Assembly (NCBI RefSeq): GCF_010104355.1 | Contig: NZ_CP044972.1 | Coordinates: forward strand, 3,224,001-3,288,000 | Reading direction: 5' to 3' | Length of the DNA: 64,000 nucleotides | Source of the DNA: Hydrogenophaga sp. PBL-H3 | GTDB taxonomy: Bacteria > Pseudomonadota > Gammaproteobacteria > Burkholderiales > Burkholderiaceae_C | Shown here: in pieces, positions 35,761-45,406 of the stretch | Numbering within the stretch: the stretch's first letter is position 1 | Layout: each line of letters begins with the position of its first letter | Position numbers and translations under genes: made by a program | The notes under the pieces: model-generated | The model's input: only the letters and a program-made list of their open reading frames with translations | Database searches by the model: none | What the model was told of the DNA's origin: nothing

Positions 35761-36366
35761 TCAGCGCAGGAAGTGCGTGCGGTAGTGTTCGAGCTCGTCG
35801 ATGGACTCGTGCACGTCGGCCAATGCGGTGTGCTTCTGGTGTTTCTTGAAGGCGTCGTACACCTCGGGTCGCCAGCGCTTGGCCAGCTCCTTGAGGGTGC
35901 TCACGTCCAGGCACCGGTAGTGGAAATACGCCTCCAGCTTGGGCATGTACTTCACAAGGAAGCGGCGGTCCTGGCTGATGGTGTTGCCGCACATCGGCGA
36001 TCCGCTGCGCGGCACGTACTTGCCAATGAAGGCGAGCAGCTCGGCCTGCGCCTGTTCTTCGGTCACCGCGCTGGCCTTGACCTTGTCGATCAGGCCGCTC
36101 TTGCCGTGCGTGCCCTTGTTCCAGTTGTCCATGGCGCCCAGCACCGCATCGCTCTGGTGGATCACCAGCACCGGGCCTTCGATGCGCGGCGTGAGTTGCG
36201 GGCCAGTGATGATCACCGCGATCTCCAGCAATCGCTCTTTCTCAGGATCCAGGCCGCTCATCTCGCAGTCGATCCAGACCAGGTTCTGGTCACTTTTTGC
36301 GAGGGTGGGGGTGTCGGTGGCGGCGGTCGCCAGGGCCGTGTCGGCCGGAGTGGGGGCAGAAGTCAT
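35761..36366 (-). CDS. orn: Oligoribonuclease
   Basis: 3'-5' exoribonuclease that degrades two- to five-base RNA and pGpG. The 201-residue protein shows all DEDDh motifs: [20 protein letters not shown] (Asp, Glu), [18 protein letters not shown] (Asp) and [14 protein letters not shown] (His, Asp). The N-terminal 20 residues ([19 protein letters not shown]) are an extension not needed for the fold. The start at 36366 is taken because it gives this modest extension; further upstream frame enters the divergent gene's promoter zone. Confidence 0.95.
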   Translation of the reverse strand: MTSAPTPADTALATAATDTPTLAKSDQNLVWIDCEMSGLDPEKERLLEIAVIITGPQLTPRIEGPVLVIHQSDAVLGAMDNWNKGTHGKSGLIDKVKASAVTEEQAQAELLAFIGKYVPRSGSPMCGNTISQDRRFLVKYMPKLEAYFHYRCLDVSTLKELAKRWRPEVYDAFKKHQKHTALADVHESIDELEHYRTHFLR

Positions 36367-36466
36367 GCGGGGATTTTGACCGATCCGCCGCGTCCCCTGA
36401 TACACGGCCGTTCGACCATGCCCCCAATGCGTGTGGCAGCGTCCGTCTTCGATAGACTCCACCCCC

Positions 36467-37735
36467 ATGGACACCGCATCGCTCACCTTCACCGCCCTCT
36501 TCTGCGCCTTGCTGGTGCTCGGCCTGGTCATCCGCACCGTGCTGGCCAGCAGGCAGATCCGCCACGTCGCCACCCACCGCGGCACCGTGCCGGCGGCGTT
36601 CAGCGACACCATCTCGATCGCAGCTCACCAGAAGGCTGCCGACTACACCATCACCAAGGCCCGCTTTGGCTTGCTGGAGATCGCCATCGACGCCGCGCTG
36701 CTGATCGGCTGGACGCTCCTGGGTGGCCTGGATTGGCTCAACCAGGCCCTGCTGGCGGCCCTGGGTGGCGGCATGGTTCAGCAGCTCGCGCTGCTCGGCT
36801 CGTTCGCGGTCATCGGCAGCCTGATCACGCTGCCCTTGGGCTGGTATGCCACCTTCCGCATCGAAGAGCGCTTCGGCTTCAACAAGATGACCGTGTCGCT
36901 CTGGTTGGGTGACCTGATCAAGGGCGCGCTGGTCGGCGCGCTGATCGGCCTGCCCATCGCCGCGCTGGTGCTCTGGCTCATGGGCGCTGCCGGGCCGGCG
37001 TGGTGGCTGTGGGCCTGGGGCGTCTGGATGGCGTTCAACCTGCTGGCACTGGTGTTTTACCCCACGGTGATCGCGCCGCTGTTCAACAAGTTCGAGCCAC
37101 TGGCCGACGAGACCCTGAAGGCCCGCGTGAACGCCCTCATGCAGCGCTGCGGCTTCGCGGCCAAAGGCCTGTTCGTGATGGACGGCAGCAAACGCAGCGC
37201 CCACGCCAACGCCTACTTCACCGGCTTCGGTGCGGCCAAGCGCGTGGTGTTCTTCGACACGCTGCTCAAGCAGCTCAGCCCCGAAGAGATCGACGCCGTG
37301 CTCGCGCACGAACTCGGCCACTACAAGCGCCGACACATCATCAAGCGGATCGTGCTGATGTTCGCGCTCAGCCTGGCCGGTTTCGCTCTGCTGGGCTGGG
37401 TATCCAGTCAGGCCTGGTTCTTCACCGGTCTGGGTGTCATGCCGTCTCTGGACGTGCCCAACAACGCGTTGGCCCTCATTCTGTTCATGATGGTCGTGCC
37501 GCTGCTCACCTTCTTTCTGTCGCCGTTGATGGCGCAGCTCTCGCGCAAGCACGAGTTCGAGGCCGACGCCTACGCGGTGGAACACACCAGCGGGCCCGAT
37601 CTGGCCAGCGCACTGCTCAAGCTCTACAAGGACAACGCCAGCACGCTCACGCCCGACCCGGTGTACGCGCGCTTCTACTACTCCCACCCGCCGGCCAGCG
37701 AGCGCCTGACGCGCCTGCAAGCCGCTGCTGCCTGA
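36467..37735 (+). CDS. M48-family zinc metalloprotease (Ste24/CAAX-type)
   Basis: Membrane-embedded metalloprotease, 422 residues. Several helices occupy residues 1-190; the zinc motif [18 protein letters not shown] (HExxH) lies near residue 285, and the third ligand Glu is in [14 protein letters not shown]. The N-terminal [16 protein letters not shown] segment matches Peptidase_M48_N. In bacteria such proteins serve in membrane protein quality control. Start is ATG 36467 ([12 protein letters not shown]); a frame reaching upstream to 36431 is not supported. First of three plus-strand genes with phhB and rsgA. Confidence 0.92.
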   Translation: MDTASLTFTALFCALLVLGLVIRTVLASRQIRHVATHRGTVPAAFSDTISIAAHQKAADYTITKARFGLLEIAIDAALLIGWTLLGGLDWLNQALLAALGGGMVQQLALLGSFAVIGSLITLPLGWYATFRIEERFGFNKMTVSLWLGDLIKGALVGALIGLPIAALVLWLMGAAGPAWWLWAWGVWMAFNLLALVFYPTVIAPLFNKFEPLADETLKARVNALMQRCGFAAKGLFVMDGSKRSAHANAYFTGFGAAKRVVFFDTLLKQLSPEEIDAVLAHELGHYKRRHIIKRIVLMFALSLAGFALLGWVSSQAWFFTGLGVMPSLDVPNNALALILFMMVVPLLTFFLSPLMAQLSRKHEFEADAYAVEHTSGPDLASALLKLYKDNASTLTPDPVYARFYYSHPPASERLTRLQAAAA

Positions 37736-37743
37736 ACACCCGC

Positions 37744-38064
37744 ATGAACACCATTCACCACAACCGCCGCGCCCTCTCGGCCACCGAAATCGTGAGCCAG
37801 CTCACCCAGCTCAACGGCGAATCCGCCCAGGGCTGGAAACTGATCGATGGCGCGCTGGACAAAACCTTCACCTTCGCCAACTTCCACGAGACCATGGCCT
37901 TCGTGAATGCGGTCGCCTGGATCGCCCACCGCGAAGACCACCACCCCGACCTGGCCCTGGGCTACAGCCGCTGCACGGTGCGGTTCAATACGCACGACGT
38001 GGATGGCATCTCGGTGAGTGACTTCCACTGCGCAGCTGCAGTGGAAGCACTGCAGAAGGCCTGA
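37744..38064 (+). CDS. phhB: Pterin-4a-carbinolamine dehydratase
   Basis: Recycles the 4a-hydroxypterin made by aromatic amino acid hydroxylases. The 106-residue protein has the family core FTFANFHETMAFVNAVAWIA with the active-site His cluster in REDHHPDLALGYSRC and the TVRFNTHDVDGISVSDFHCA end. The length is normal. It starts eight bases after the M48 stop, and its TGA overlaps the rsgA ATG by one base. Confidence 0.93.
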   Translation: MNTIHHNRRALSATEIVSQLTQLNGESAQGWKLIDGALDKTFTFANFHETMAFVNAVAWIAHREDHHPDLALGYSRCTVRFNTHDVDGISVSDFHCAAAVEALQKA

Positions 38065-39011
38065 TGGCCGATCTCCAGACTGGTCTGGTGGTGGCCGCCC
38101 ATGGCCGCCACTGCATGGTGGAAAGCACAGACGGTGAGCGCCGCATCTGCCATCCCCGGGGGAAAAAAAGCCAGGTGGTCGTGGGTGATCAGGTGCAATG
38201 GCAGATCACCGGTGACGAAGGCAGCATCGAGCGCGTGGACGAGCGACGCAACCTGTTTTACCGGCAGGACGAGATGCGCACCAAGTCGTTCGCGGCCAAC
38301 CTCGATCAGGTGCTGGTGCTGGTGGCAGCCGATCCCGAGTTCTCCGAGAGCCAGCTTGCACGCGCGCTGATCGCAGCCCAGGCCGAGCACATCGAGGTGT
38401 TGATCGTGCTCAACAAGAGCGATCTGCAGCCCGCCTTCGACCGCGCCTGGGCGCGCCTGGACCCCTACCGCCGCATGGGTTGCACGGTGATGCCGCTGCG
38501 CCTCAAGGCAGACGGCCAGGACGCGGGCGGAGACGATGGTCTGGACGCGCTGCAGCAACGCCTGGCGGGCAAGCGCACCTTGGTGCTGGGGCCGTCGGGT
38601 GTGGGCAAGAGCACCTTGGTGAACCGGCTGGTGCCCATGGCCAAGGCGCTCACCGGCGAAATTTCGCGCGCGTTGAATTCAGGCAAACACACCACCACCA
38701 GCACCACCTGGTACTGGGTTGACGGCGCTCGGAGCACAGCCCTGATCGACTCGCCTGGATTCCAGGAATTCGGCCTCAATCACATTGAACCGATGCAGCT
38801 TGCGCACCTGATGCCCGACCTGAACGCCACGCTGGGCAATTGCCGCTTCTACAACTGCACCCACCTGCACGAGCCAGGCTGTGCCGTGGTGGCGCATGTG
38901 CAGTCAGGGGATGCCGAAGTGACCGGGGGCGATCCGCTGGCGATCAGCGAGAACCGCTACCGGCTCTACCGCGAGCTGTTCGCCGAGCTGTCGGACAAAC
39001 GCAAATACTGA
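38064..39011 (+). CDS. rsgA: Small ribosomal subunit biogenesis GTPase RsgA
   Basis: Circularly permuted GTPase that matures the 30S subunit. 315 residues: OB-fold (1-75), then G4 IVLNKSDLQ before G1 LGPSGVGKSTLVNRL and G3 LIDSPGFQEFG, and the zinc finger with Cys and His in CRFYNCTHLHEPGC at the C-terminal part. The usual Gly-rich N-terminus and size agree. Translation is coupled to phhB through a one-base overlap. Only six bases separate its stop from the convergent CobD/CbiB-like gene. Confidence 0.95.
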   Translation: MADLQTGLVVAAHGRHCMVESTDGERRICHPRGKKSQVVVGDQVQWQITGDEGSIERVDERRNLFYRQDEMRTKSFAANLDQVLVLVAADPEFSESQLARALIAAQAEHIEVLIVLNKSDLQPAFDRAWARLDPYRRMGCTVMPLRLKADGQDAGGDDGLDALQQRLAGKRTLVLGPSGVGKSTLVNRLVPMAKALTGEISRALNSGKHTTTSTTWYWVDGARSTALIDSPGFQEFGLNHIEPMQLAHLMPDLNATLGNCRFYNCTHLHEPGCAVVAHVQSGDAEVTGGDPLAISENRYRLYRELFAELSDKRKY

Positions 39012-39017
39012 ACGGTG

Positions 39018-39947
39018 TCAGAGGCGCGCGAGCGTGACCAGCGCAAGCAGCAGCATCCACAACACCACGGCGCGCCAGACCAGCCCCACCACGCTGCCCA
39101 GGTGCGCCAGTTGGGGCTCGGGCCGGTTGCCCGGATCGCCCTCTTCGGGCACGACCATCGGGTCGGGCTGCGGTGTGAGGCGCACATTGAGCGCGCCCGA
39201 TGTTGCAGCCAAGACCACGCCGTTGCTGCCCGGTGCGAAGCGTTCGGCATCGCCGCGCCAGCTGGCCACCGCTTCCTCGAAATTGCCCACCACAGCAAAG
39301 CCCAGCGCCGTGACTCGGGCGGGCACATGGTCAACCAAAGCCCAGGCGCGGGCTGCGGCGTTCTGCAGGGCAATACTCGGTGTGCCATCGGGGCGCGCGC
39401 GCCAGTTGCGCGAGAGGTACTCGGCCGAACGGTAAAACACCGCGCCTGCCGGCCCCAGCCCCAACGCCCAGAACACCACAAAACACACCAGCACACCAAA
39501 CACGTGGCGGTGTGCCGAGAGTACCGAGTGCTCGATCACCTGGCGCAGCAGCTCGCTGCGCGGCAAGCTGGACGCGTCCACCCGAAGCCAGGCGGCGAGC
39601 TTCTCGCGCGCCAGCGCATCGTTGCCCTCTTCGAGCGCGTTGCGGATCTCGCTGAAGTGGTGGCTGAACTGGCGAAAACCCAGCGTCACATAGAGCACCG
39701 CCACCATCCAAACGAAAGCGAGTACAGAGCTGAACCACCACAGGCCCCAGTGCACCAGTGCAACCAGCAGCGCAGGCACACCGACGGCCAGCCCCCAGGC
39801 CACCCAGCCGTGCGAAGATTCGCCCGCATCGAGGTTGCGGCGAACCGTGCGGGACCAGGCGCGCAGCGCAGCGTGAACCACGTTGTCATAGGCCAGTGGA
39901 CGCGCCTGCTCCAGCAGCAAGGCGATGAAGATGGCAAAAAAACCCAT
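39018..39947 (-). CDS. CobD/CbiB-family membrane protein
   Basis: 309 residues with about four to five helices: MGFFAIFIALLLEQARPL start, a helical pair near residues 50-95, and a last helix at the C-terminus (VWRAVVLWMLLLALVTL). Conserved segments are NALEEGNDALAREKLAAWLR and VFGVLVCFVVFWALGLGPAGAVFYR, as in the CobD/CbiB or AmpE-like family of Burkholderiales. No other cobalamin genes are near, and it stands between rsgA and a Nudix gene, so a cobalamin role is doubtful. The ATG at 39947 is chosen by the family start. Confidence 0.8.
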   Translation of the reverse strand: MGFFAIFIALLLEQARPLAYDNVVHAALRAWSRTVRRNLDAGESSHGWVAWGLAVGVPALLVALVHWGLWWFSSVLAFVWMVAVLYVTLGFRQFSHHFSEIRNALEEGNDALAREKLAAWLRVDASSLPRSELLRQVIEHSVLSAHRHVFGVLVCFVVFWALGLGPAGAVFYRSAEYLSRNWRARPDGTPSIALQNAAARAWALVDHVPARVTALGFAVVGNFEEAVASWRGDAERFAPGSNGVVLAATSGALNVRLTPQPDPMVVPEEGDPGNRPEPQLAHLGSVVGLVWRAVVLWMLLLALVTLARL

Positions 39948-39991
39948 GGGCCGATCATAGTGGCCTGCGGGGCGCAGACCCATGAAGCGGA

Positions 39992-40669
39992 TCAGGCGCT
40001 GAGCATCCGGTAAAAGTTGCGCAGCATGCCGGCGGTGGCACCCCAGATGAAGCGCTCCTGGTCGCCGTCCTGGTAGGGCATGGAATACCACTCGCGCACC
40101 ACGCCTTCGAAGTCGAAGGCATGCCGGCGGTGGTGCAGCGGGTTCATGAGGAAGGACAGCGGCACCTCGAACACGTCGTCCACCTCGTCGGGGTTGGGCA
40201 CCAGCTCGAACCCTGGCTCCACCAGCCCCACCACTGGCGTGACGATGAACGAGGTGCCCGTGACGTACACCGGCAGCGTGCCCAGCACCTCGATGCGCTC
40301 GGGCGCAATACCGATCTCTTCAAACGTCTCACGCAACGCAGCGGCGGTGGGGTCGGCGTCGGTGGGGTCGATCTTGCCGCCGGGCAAGGCAATCTGGCCC
40401 GAATGGGTGGAGAGGTGAGCCGTGCGCTGGGTGAGCAGCAGGGTGAGCTCGTCGCGCATCACCAGCGGCAACATCACGGCCGCATGGGCCGGTGCGCGGT
40501 TGGCGAACTTGATCTCGCGCACCAGCTCGGGCGTCCACTGCGGCGGGTTGGCGAACAGCTGGCGCAAGCCGTGCGCGGTAAGGCGCTCGGGGTGGGCGGG
40601 GTGCGTGATTTCGTCGGCGTTGACGATGGGCACCAGGCGGGGATCGAACGCGGGCAACAGTTGGGTCAT
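39992..40669 (-). CDS. Nudix hydrolase, CoA pyrophosphatase-like
   Basis: Predicted to cleave CoA or related pyrophosphates. The 225-residue protein carries the UPF0035/CoA motif region HSGQIALPGGKIDPTD and the Nudix box GGKIDPTDADPTAAALRETF with EEIGI, with Glu residues intact. ERFIWGATAGMLRNFYRML closes the protein as in the CoA pyrophosphatase group. Start MTQLLPAFDPRLVPIV at 40669; an extended frame to 40696 crosses the terminator of rplS. Followed by the CobD/CbiB-like gene, 44 bases away. Confidence 0.9.
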   Translation of the reverse strand: MTQLLPAFDPRLVPIVNADEITHPAHPERLTAHGLRQLFANPPQWTPELVREIKFANRAPAHAAVMLPLVMRDELTLLLTQRTAHLSTHSGQIALPGGKIDPTDADPTAAALRETFEEIGIAPERIEVLGTLPVYVTGTSFIVTPVVGLVEPGFELVPNPDEVDDVFEVPLSFLMNPLHHRRHAFDFEGVVREWYSMPYQDGDQERFIWGATAGMLRNFYRMLSA

Positions 40670-40694
40670 GGGTGGCAGAGCATAGGCCAGACGC

Positions 40695-40722
40695 AAAAAA
40701 GCCGCTCCGGGGAGCGGCTTTC
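40695..40722 (-). terminator. Intrinsic terminator after rplS
   Basis: GCCGCTCC and GGAGCGGC pair with a minimal loop, followed on the minus strand by TTTTTT. It ends the rpsP-rimM-trmD-rplS transcript. Confidence 0.88.
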
Positions 40723-40744
40723 TTGCTGGCAGAGCAGACGAGGC

Positions 40745-41110
<366 letters not shown>

Positions 41111-41252
41111 GGTTTCCTGTTCGTCGATCATTCCCGCGCTGCACTAAAGGCCACGAATCCGGCAGGGGCCCTGTCCAACCTGTTGCAGAAGATCTGCTGG
41201 GGTTGCGGGCTGACCCGGTCGCGGCGGCCGGTAGAGGATCGAAAAGCCTTGG

Positions 41253-41258
41253 ATTATA
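41253..41258 (-). promoter_or_regulatory. Candidate -10 box for an rplS-proximal promoter
   Basis: TATAAT on the minus strand within GCTATAATCC, overlapping the trmD stop and 143 bases before rplS. No strong -35 partner is seen. Confidence 0.35.
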
Positions 41259-42030
41259 GCAAGCCCTGGGCGCGCAGGAAAGTCACATCTTTGGCATCGA
41301 GCAACCCTTGCTCCCGGGCGCGGACCAGCAGGTCGGGCCGCTGGCGGGCGGTGACCAGCAGACTCTGCTCTCTCCGATGATGGGCAATGCGCTCGTGGTG
41401 ACCCCCCATCAGCACGTCGGGCGCCGGCATTGGACCCTGCGGGCCCTGCCAGACCTCGGGACGCGTGTAGTGCGGACTGTCGAGCAGGCCGTCCAGCGCG
41501 GGGTTGAAACTGTCCTGCTGATGGCTGCCCTCGTCGCTCAACACGCCGGGCTGCAGTCGCGCCACCGCATCAAGCAGCGCCATGGCGGCGATCTCGCCAC
41601 CCGAAAGCACGAAGTCGCCCAGGCTGATTTGCAGGTCGACACAGGCGTCGATGAAGCGCTGATCGATGCCCTCGTAGCGGCCACAGAGCAACACCGCGCC
41701 CTGGCTGTCCGACCAACGCGCCACGGCGGTGTGGTCAAGGGTTTCGCCGATGGGGGAGAACAACACGACCGGAGCGCGCACGTCCTCGGGCTCGGCGCGC
41801 TCGACGCGCACCGCCTGCAGACACTGCCAGAGTGGCTCGGCCATCATAACCATGCCAGGTCCACCGCCGAACGGACGGTCGTCCACACGCCTGTAGTTGC
41901 CCTCGGCGAAATCGCGCGGATTCCACAGGTGAACATCCACCAAGCCGGATTCGAAGGCGCGGCGGTTGATGCCGTGCTGCAGGAAGGGAGCGAACAGCTC
42001 AGGAAACAGCGTGATGACGTCGAAGCGCAT
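41254..42030 (-). CDS. trmD: tRNA (guanine-N1)-methyltransferase
   Basis: Makes m1G37 in tRNAs with SAM. The 258-residue protein begins MRFDVITLFPELFAPFLQHG and shows the trefoil-knot SAM motifs LLCGRYEGIDQRFID and ISLGDFVLSGGEIAAMALLD, plus RPFGGGPGMVM. A TTG codon directly upstream of the ATG is not needed. It lies 9 bases after rimM and 143 bases before rplS. Confidence 0.97.
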   Translation of the reverse strand: MRFDVITLFPELFAPFLQHGINRRAFESGLVDVHLWNPRDFAEGNYRRVDDRPFGGGPGMVMMAEPLWQCLQAVRVERAEPEDVRAPVVLFSPIGETLDHTAVARWSDSQGAVLLCGRYEGIDQRFIDACVDLQISLGDFVLSGGEIAAMALLDAVARLQPGVLSDEGSHQQDSFNPALDGLLDSPHYTRPEVWQGPQGPMPAPDVLMGGHHERIAHHRREQSLLVTARQRPDLLVRAREQGLLDAKDVTFLRAQGLL

Positions 42031-42039
42031 CAAGGCAAA

Positions 42040-42639
42040 TCAATAGTCAGTTTGCCAGTCGGCCGTGATGCGGCGTGCCGCCCTGTCCACGTTGTCGATG
42101 TAGGCCGCCACGAACGGAATCATGCGTTCGGCCACTTGCTCAACCCCGTCGACAGTTTCGGTGTATTCGAGCACCAGCACGGAAGTTGGCCCGGTGGCCA
42201 TGAGGTCACGCACCACGCCCAGGCACACGCCTTCGCGGTTGACCACGTCCAGGCCGATCAGATCGACCCAGTAGTACTCACCCTCGGGTGTGGCGGGGAA
42301 GGCGCTGCGCGGCAGGTAGACGCGCACGCCCTTGAGCGCTTCGGCCGAGTTGCGATCGCCGATGCCTTCGATCTGGGCGACCAGACCGTCGGTGTGCGGC
42401 TTGACCTCCAGCAGACCAATGGTCACACAGCCCGAAAACGCCGAAAAGCCGCGCGCGAAGCGGGCTTCGGGCGGCTCCAGGAACCATTGTTGGGAAGCGA
42501 TCAGCGCCGAGGTGTCGGCGCTGTAGGGCAGGATGCGGACCCAGCCCTTGATGCCCCACGCGTCTTGTATGCGCCCCAACTCGACCGCATCGGCCGGGAG
42601 GGACGACGCCGTGAAGGCGCCGGACGCGGGGCTGCTCAC
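42040..42639 (-). CDS. rimM: Ribosome maturation factor RimM
   Basis: Assembly factor for the 30S head. About 199 residues: VELGRIQDAWGIKGWVRILP at the RimM N-domain, then EGEYYWVDLIGLDVVNREG for the PRC-like domain, ending ADWQTDY. The start is uncertain: a GTG at 42639 gives SSPASGAFTASSLPADAVEL before the domain, while longer frames overlap rpsP; no ATG or clear ribosome site is available. Gene order rpsP-rimM-trmD is the standard bacterial one. Confidence 0.92.
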   Translation of the reverse strand: MSSPASGAFTASSLPADAVELGRIQDAWGIKGWVRILPYSADTSALIASQQWFLEPPEARFARGFSAFSGCVTIGLLEVKPHTDGLVAQIEGIGDRNSAEALKGVRVYLPRSAFPATPEGEYYWVDLIGLDVVNREGVCLGVVRDLMATGPTSVLVLEYTETVDGVEQVAERMIPFVAAYIDNVDRAARRITADWQTDY

Positions 42640-42655
42640 CGTGCGGTCGGCAAGA

Positions 42656-42916
42656 TCAGGCTGCGACGGCGGCCTTGGTGGCGTTCTGCTTGACCAGACG
42701 CTCCACCGTGTCGGACGGGGTGGCACCCACGCCGGTCCAGTAGGTCAGGCGGTCCAGGGCGATGCGCAGGGGCTCTTCACCACCGCGTGCCAGGGGGTTG
42801 TAAAAGCCGATGCGCTCGATGAAACGACCGTCGCGGCGGTTGCGTTTGTCGGCCACAACGATGTTGTAGAAAGGACGGGACTTTGAGCCGCCGCGGGAGA
42901 GTCGAATGACGACCAT
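42656..42916 (-). CDS. rpsP: 30S ribosomal protein S16
   Basis: Small-subunit protein of 86 residues: [40 protein letters not shown] and [26 protein letters not shown] lies seven to eight bases before the ATG. First gene of the rpsP-rimM-trmD-rplS operon. Confidence 0.97.
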   Translation of the reverse strand: MVVIRLSRGGSKSRPFYNIVVADKRNRRDGRFIERIGFYNPLARGGEEPLRIALDRLTYWTGVGATPSDTVERLVKQNATKAAVAA

Positions 42917-43039
42917 GATTTATCCTTCGGGTGGAGAGGTGCCGAAATTGGCACATCACTGGATCTTTCGATCCGCTTATCTGCAGCGCTTGAGACACAC
43001 GACTGACCACCCGGTCAGCGAAACGCCACGAAACCCGCG

Positions 43040-43045
43040 ATTATA
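43040..43045 (-). promoter_or_regulatory. Candidate -10 box of the rpsP operon
   Basis: TATAAT on the minus strand in GGCTATAATCGCG, 124 bases before the rpsP start. A TTGGGG lies only 14 bases upstream, so the -35 is weak. The divergent acetyltransferase gene starts 57 bases away on the other side. Confidence 0.45.
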
Positions 43046-43102
43046 GCCCGTCTGCTGGCCCCCAAGGCCACAGACTCCACCCTGTTCGTTCTGAAACGCC
43101 CC

Positions 43103-43633
43103 ATGTCCACGATCCGCCCCAGCCGAGAAGACGACCTAGACGCCATCACCCGCATCTATGCCCACCACGTGCTGCACGGCACCGGTACCTTTGAAACCAC
43201 GCCGCCCAGCCTGGCCGACATGACCGCGCGCCGCGCCGATGTGTTGTCCAAAGGCCTGCCTTGGCTGGTGGTTGAAGTGGGCGGTCAGGTGCTGGGGTTT
43301 GCCTACGGCAACTGGTTCAAGCCCCGGCCGGCCTACCGCTTTTCGGTAGAGGACTCGATCTACATGGACCCGGCCGCGCACGGCAAGGGTTTGGGCCGCG
43401 CGCTGTTGACCGAGTTGCTGGCGGTGCTGGAGCGCGGTGGCGTGCGCAAGGTCATGGCCGTGATTGGCGACTCGGCCAACGCGGGTTCGATCGGCGTGCA
43501 CAAGGCGCTGGGCTTCGAGACGGTGGGTGTGGTGCAGTCGTGCGGCTGGAAGTTCGACCGTTGGCTGGACATCGTGTTGATGCAACGAACGCTGGGTGCC
43601 GGCGACACCACGCCGCCTGAAAGCGCTGCGTGA
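43103..43633 (+). CDS. GNAT-family N-acetyltransferase (phosphinothricin/methionine sulfoximine type)
   Basis: Acetyl-CoA-dependent transferase, 176 residues. STIRPSREDDLDAITRIYAH opens the fold; acetyl-CoA-binding motif A is VEDSIYMDPAAHGKGLGRAL; and GDSANAGSIGVHKALGFETVG with the end CGWKFDRWLDIVLMQ is typical of the Pat/MddA subgroup, which detoxifies phosphinothricin-like or methionine sulfoximine compounds. ATG 43103 starts the family sequence. Its TGA overlaps the next GTG start. Confidence 0.9.
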   Translation: MSTIRPSREDDLDAITRIYAHHVLHGTGTFETTPPSLADMTARRADVLSKGLPWLVVEVGGQVLGFAYGNWFKPRPAYRFSVEDSIYMDPAAHGKGLGRALLTELLAVLERGGVRKVMAVIGDSANAGSIGVHKALGFETVGVVQSCGWKFDRWLDIVLMQRTLGAGDTTPPESAA

Positions 43634-44088
43634 GCGGGCGCGGCAAGAACAAGACGCTGGCCGCGGTGCTGGCAGTGCTCGGCGGCACGCTGGGGCTGCA
43701 CCGCTTCTATTTGCGCGGTCTGGGCGACTGGATCGGTTGGCTGCACCCGATTCCCGCGGCCCTGGGCTGGTGGGGCGTGGACCGCGTGCTCACCTACGGG
43801 CAGGACGACAAGCTCTCCTGGGTGCTGATTCCGCTGCTGGGCATGACGATCGCCGCGAGCTGCCTCACCGGCATCGTCTATGCGCTGACCGAGCGCGAAA
43901 AGTGGAACCGCTGGTTCAACCCGACGCTGCCGGTGGACGCCAACGCCGGCGCCACGCACTGGCTGACCATCGGCACGCTGGTGCTCGCGCTGCTCATGGG
44001 CACCGTGGCTTTCATGGGCAGCCTGGCCTTCGGCATTCAGCGCTACTTCGAGTACCAGATTGAAGAGGCGCGAAAAATAAGCCAATAA
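43630..44088 (+). CDS. TM2-domain membrane protein
   Basis: 152 residues. Near the start KNKTLAAVLAVLGGTLGLHR and FYLRGLGDWIGWLHP form the TM2 pair with the GLHRFYLG-type turn. Two further helices follow (residues 65-85 and 115-140). GTG start at 43630 is coupled to the acetyltransferase stop in GTGA. Function unknown; TM2 proteins are small membrane proteins of varied roles. Confidence 0.82.
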   Translation: MSGRGKNKTLAAVLAVLGGTLGLHRFYLRGLGDWIGWLHPIPAALGWWGVDRVLTYGQDDKLSWVLIPLLGMTIAASCLTGIVYALTEREKWNRWFNPTLPVDANAGATHWLTIGTLVLALLMGTVAFMGSLAFGIQRYFEYQIEEARKISQ

Positions 44089-44100
44089 CGCACTCGCCGA

Positions 44101-45057
44101 TCAGTTCAGCCAGGACATGGCCAGCATGAAAAAACTCAGCGTGAAGAGCGACACCAGCGTGGTCATGCCCATGCTGGCGGTGGTGAGTTCCTGTGCCACG
44201 TCATAGCGCTGGGCAAACAGGAACACGTTGGCGCCTATCGGCAAAGCGCCCGCCACCACGATCACGGTCAGGGGCAGGCCAGTGATGCCCAGGGCCCAGG
44301 CGCTCAGACCCACCATCACCGGCAGCACGAGGTTCTTGGACACCGTGATCCACAGCGCGTCGCGCAGGTGCCCACGCAGCGGCGTGCTGGCCAGCGTCAC
44401 CCCCATCAACACCAGCGACAGCGGGCCGAAGGCGTTGCCCAGCAGCAGCAGCGGCTTGTCGATCACCGTGGGCAAGGTCAAGCCGGTTTGCGAAAACAGC
44501 AGGCCACTGATGATGGGCAAAGGAATCGGGTGGATCAGTGCGCCCTTGATGGCCGAAGTCGCCGTCTGCAGCAGGTGGGGTGCGCGCTCCCCGCCCACGC
44601 GTGCTTCGCGCGCCACGGCCAACTCCAGAACGATGGAGCCTGTGGTCAGCAGAATCAGCGCATGCACCGACACCAGGGTCAGCAGCGTGACCAGCCCTGC
44701 CTTGCCATAGGCCAGCTCCACCAGCGTGATACCGATCATGACCATGTTGGAGAACACCCCTGCCATGGCCATGACGACGCTGGCGCGGTTGAAACCCCGC
44801 CAGGCGATGGACAGCGCCAGCAGCAAGAGCGCGGCGGGGAAATAGGCCAGCACAGGCCGCAGGTCGAGCTCTTCGAATTGCACCGCGCTCATGGTGCGAA
44901 ACAGCAGCGCCGGGATCAGCACCAGGAACACGAGGTTGGAGAGGTCCTTCACCGCAGCATCGCGGATCCATTGCAGCCGCCCGGCGAGGAAGCCGATGGC
45001 CATCAGGAGAAAGACGGGGGTCAGCGACGCGACGGCGGGATGTGCAGCAAGGTTCAC
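44101..45057 (-). CDS. AEC-family transporter (auxin efflux carrier-like)
   Basis: Membrane carrier of 318 residues with about ten helices in two halves. The first half reads ASLTPVFLLMAIGFLAGRL and LSNLVFLVLIPALLFRTMS; the second half contains SKNLVLPVMVGLSAWALGI and ends SLFTLSFFMLAMSWLN. The Asn-containing and Pro-broken cross helices typical of AEC proteins are present. Substrates of bacterial members are often organic acids, malonate or auxin-like compounds, not readable here. Convergent with the TM2 gene, 12 bases apart. Confidence 0.88.
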   Translation of the reverse strand: MNLAAHPAVASLTPVFLLMAIGFLAGRLQWIRDAAVKDLSNLVFLVLIPALLFRTMSAVQFEELDLRPVLAYFPAALLLLALSIAWRGFNRASVVMAMAGVFSNMVMIGITLVELAYGKAGLVTLLTLVSVHALILLTTGSIVLELAVAREARVGGERAPHLLQTATSAIKGALIHPIPLPIISGLLFSQTGLTLPTVIDKPLLLLGNAFGPLSLVLMGVTLASTPLRGHLRDALWITVSKNLVLPVMVGLSAWALGITGLPLTVIVVAGALPIGANVFLFAQRYDVAQELTTASMGMTTLVSLFTLSFFMLAMSWLN

Positions 45058-45105
45058 CCGCCGATGGTATCAACCGACGGGTGCGGGGGCGGGCTGGGTG
45101 CCCAC

Positions 45106-45345
45106 TCAGTGCGCGTGGCGCATCCCGCAGTACTTGCCCAAAGCCAGCCCCTTGCAGGCCAGCTGAAGCTCGGCCATGCAGGCCTTCTCGCCTTTTCCCG
45201 CCGCCAGGCACTGGGCGGCCGCTCCGTGAGCTGCCGCCATGCTGCGGTGGCGCTGAATGTCTTCCTGCGTGTCCTTGTCGGAGTGCTGGGCCACGGCCGC
45301 GCAAGCCCACAGCGCGGCGCACAACATAAAAAGGGCTTTTCTCAT
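45106..45345 (-). CDS. Small secreted four-cysteine protein, unknown function
   Basis: 79 residues with a signal peptide MRKALFMLCAALWACAAVAQ, cut near residue 20. The mature 59 residues have four Cys (AAQCLAAG, KACMAE, LACKGLA, KYCGM), which could form two disulfides, and end KYCGMRHAH. AAGG stands seven bases before the ATG. It precedes the AEC gene on the same strand by 48 bases. I recognise no family with confidence. Confidence 0.7.
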   Translation of the reverse strand: MRKALFMLCAALWACAAVAQHSDKDTQEDIQRHRSMAAAHGAAAQCLAAGKGEKACMAELQLACKGLALGKYCGMRHAH

Positions 45346-45406
45346 TGGGTCACCTTGGGTTCGGGTTGTAGACATGTGGCCGCGGCCACTGGCGTTTGTA
45401 CAGCAG

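Noticed and set aside
39018-39947. Cobalamin biosynthesis gene cobD
   Set aside because: No cobalamin genes nearby and only family-level resemblance; named as a CobD/CbiB-family protein instead.
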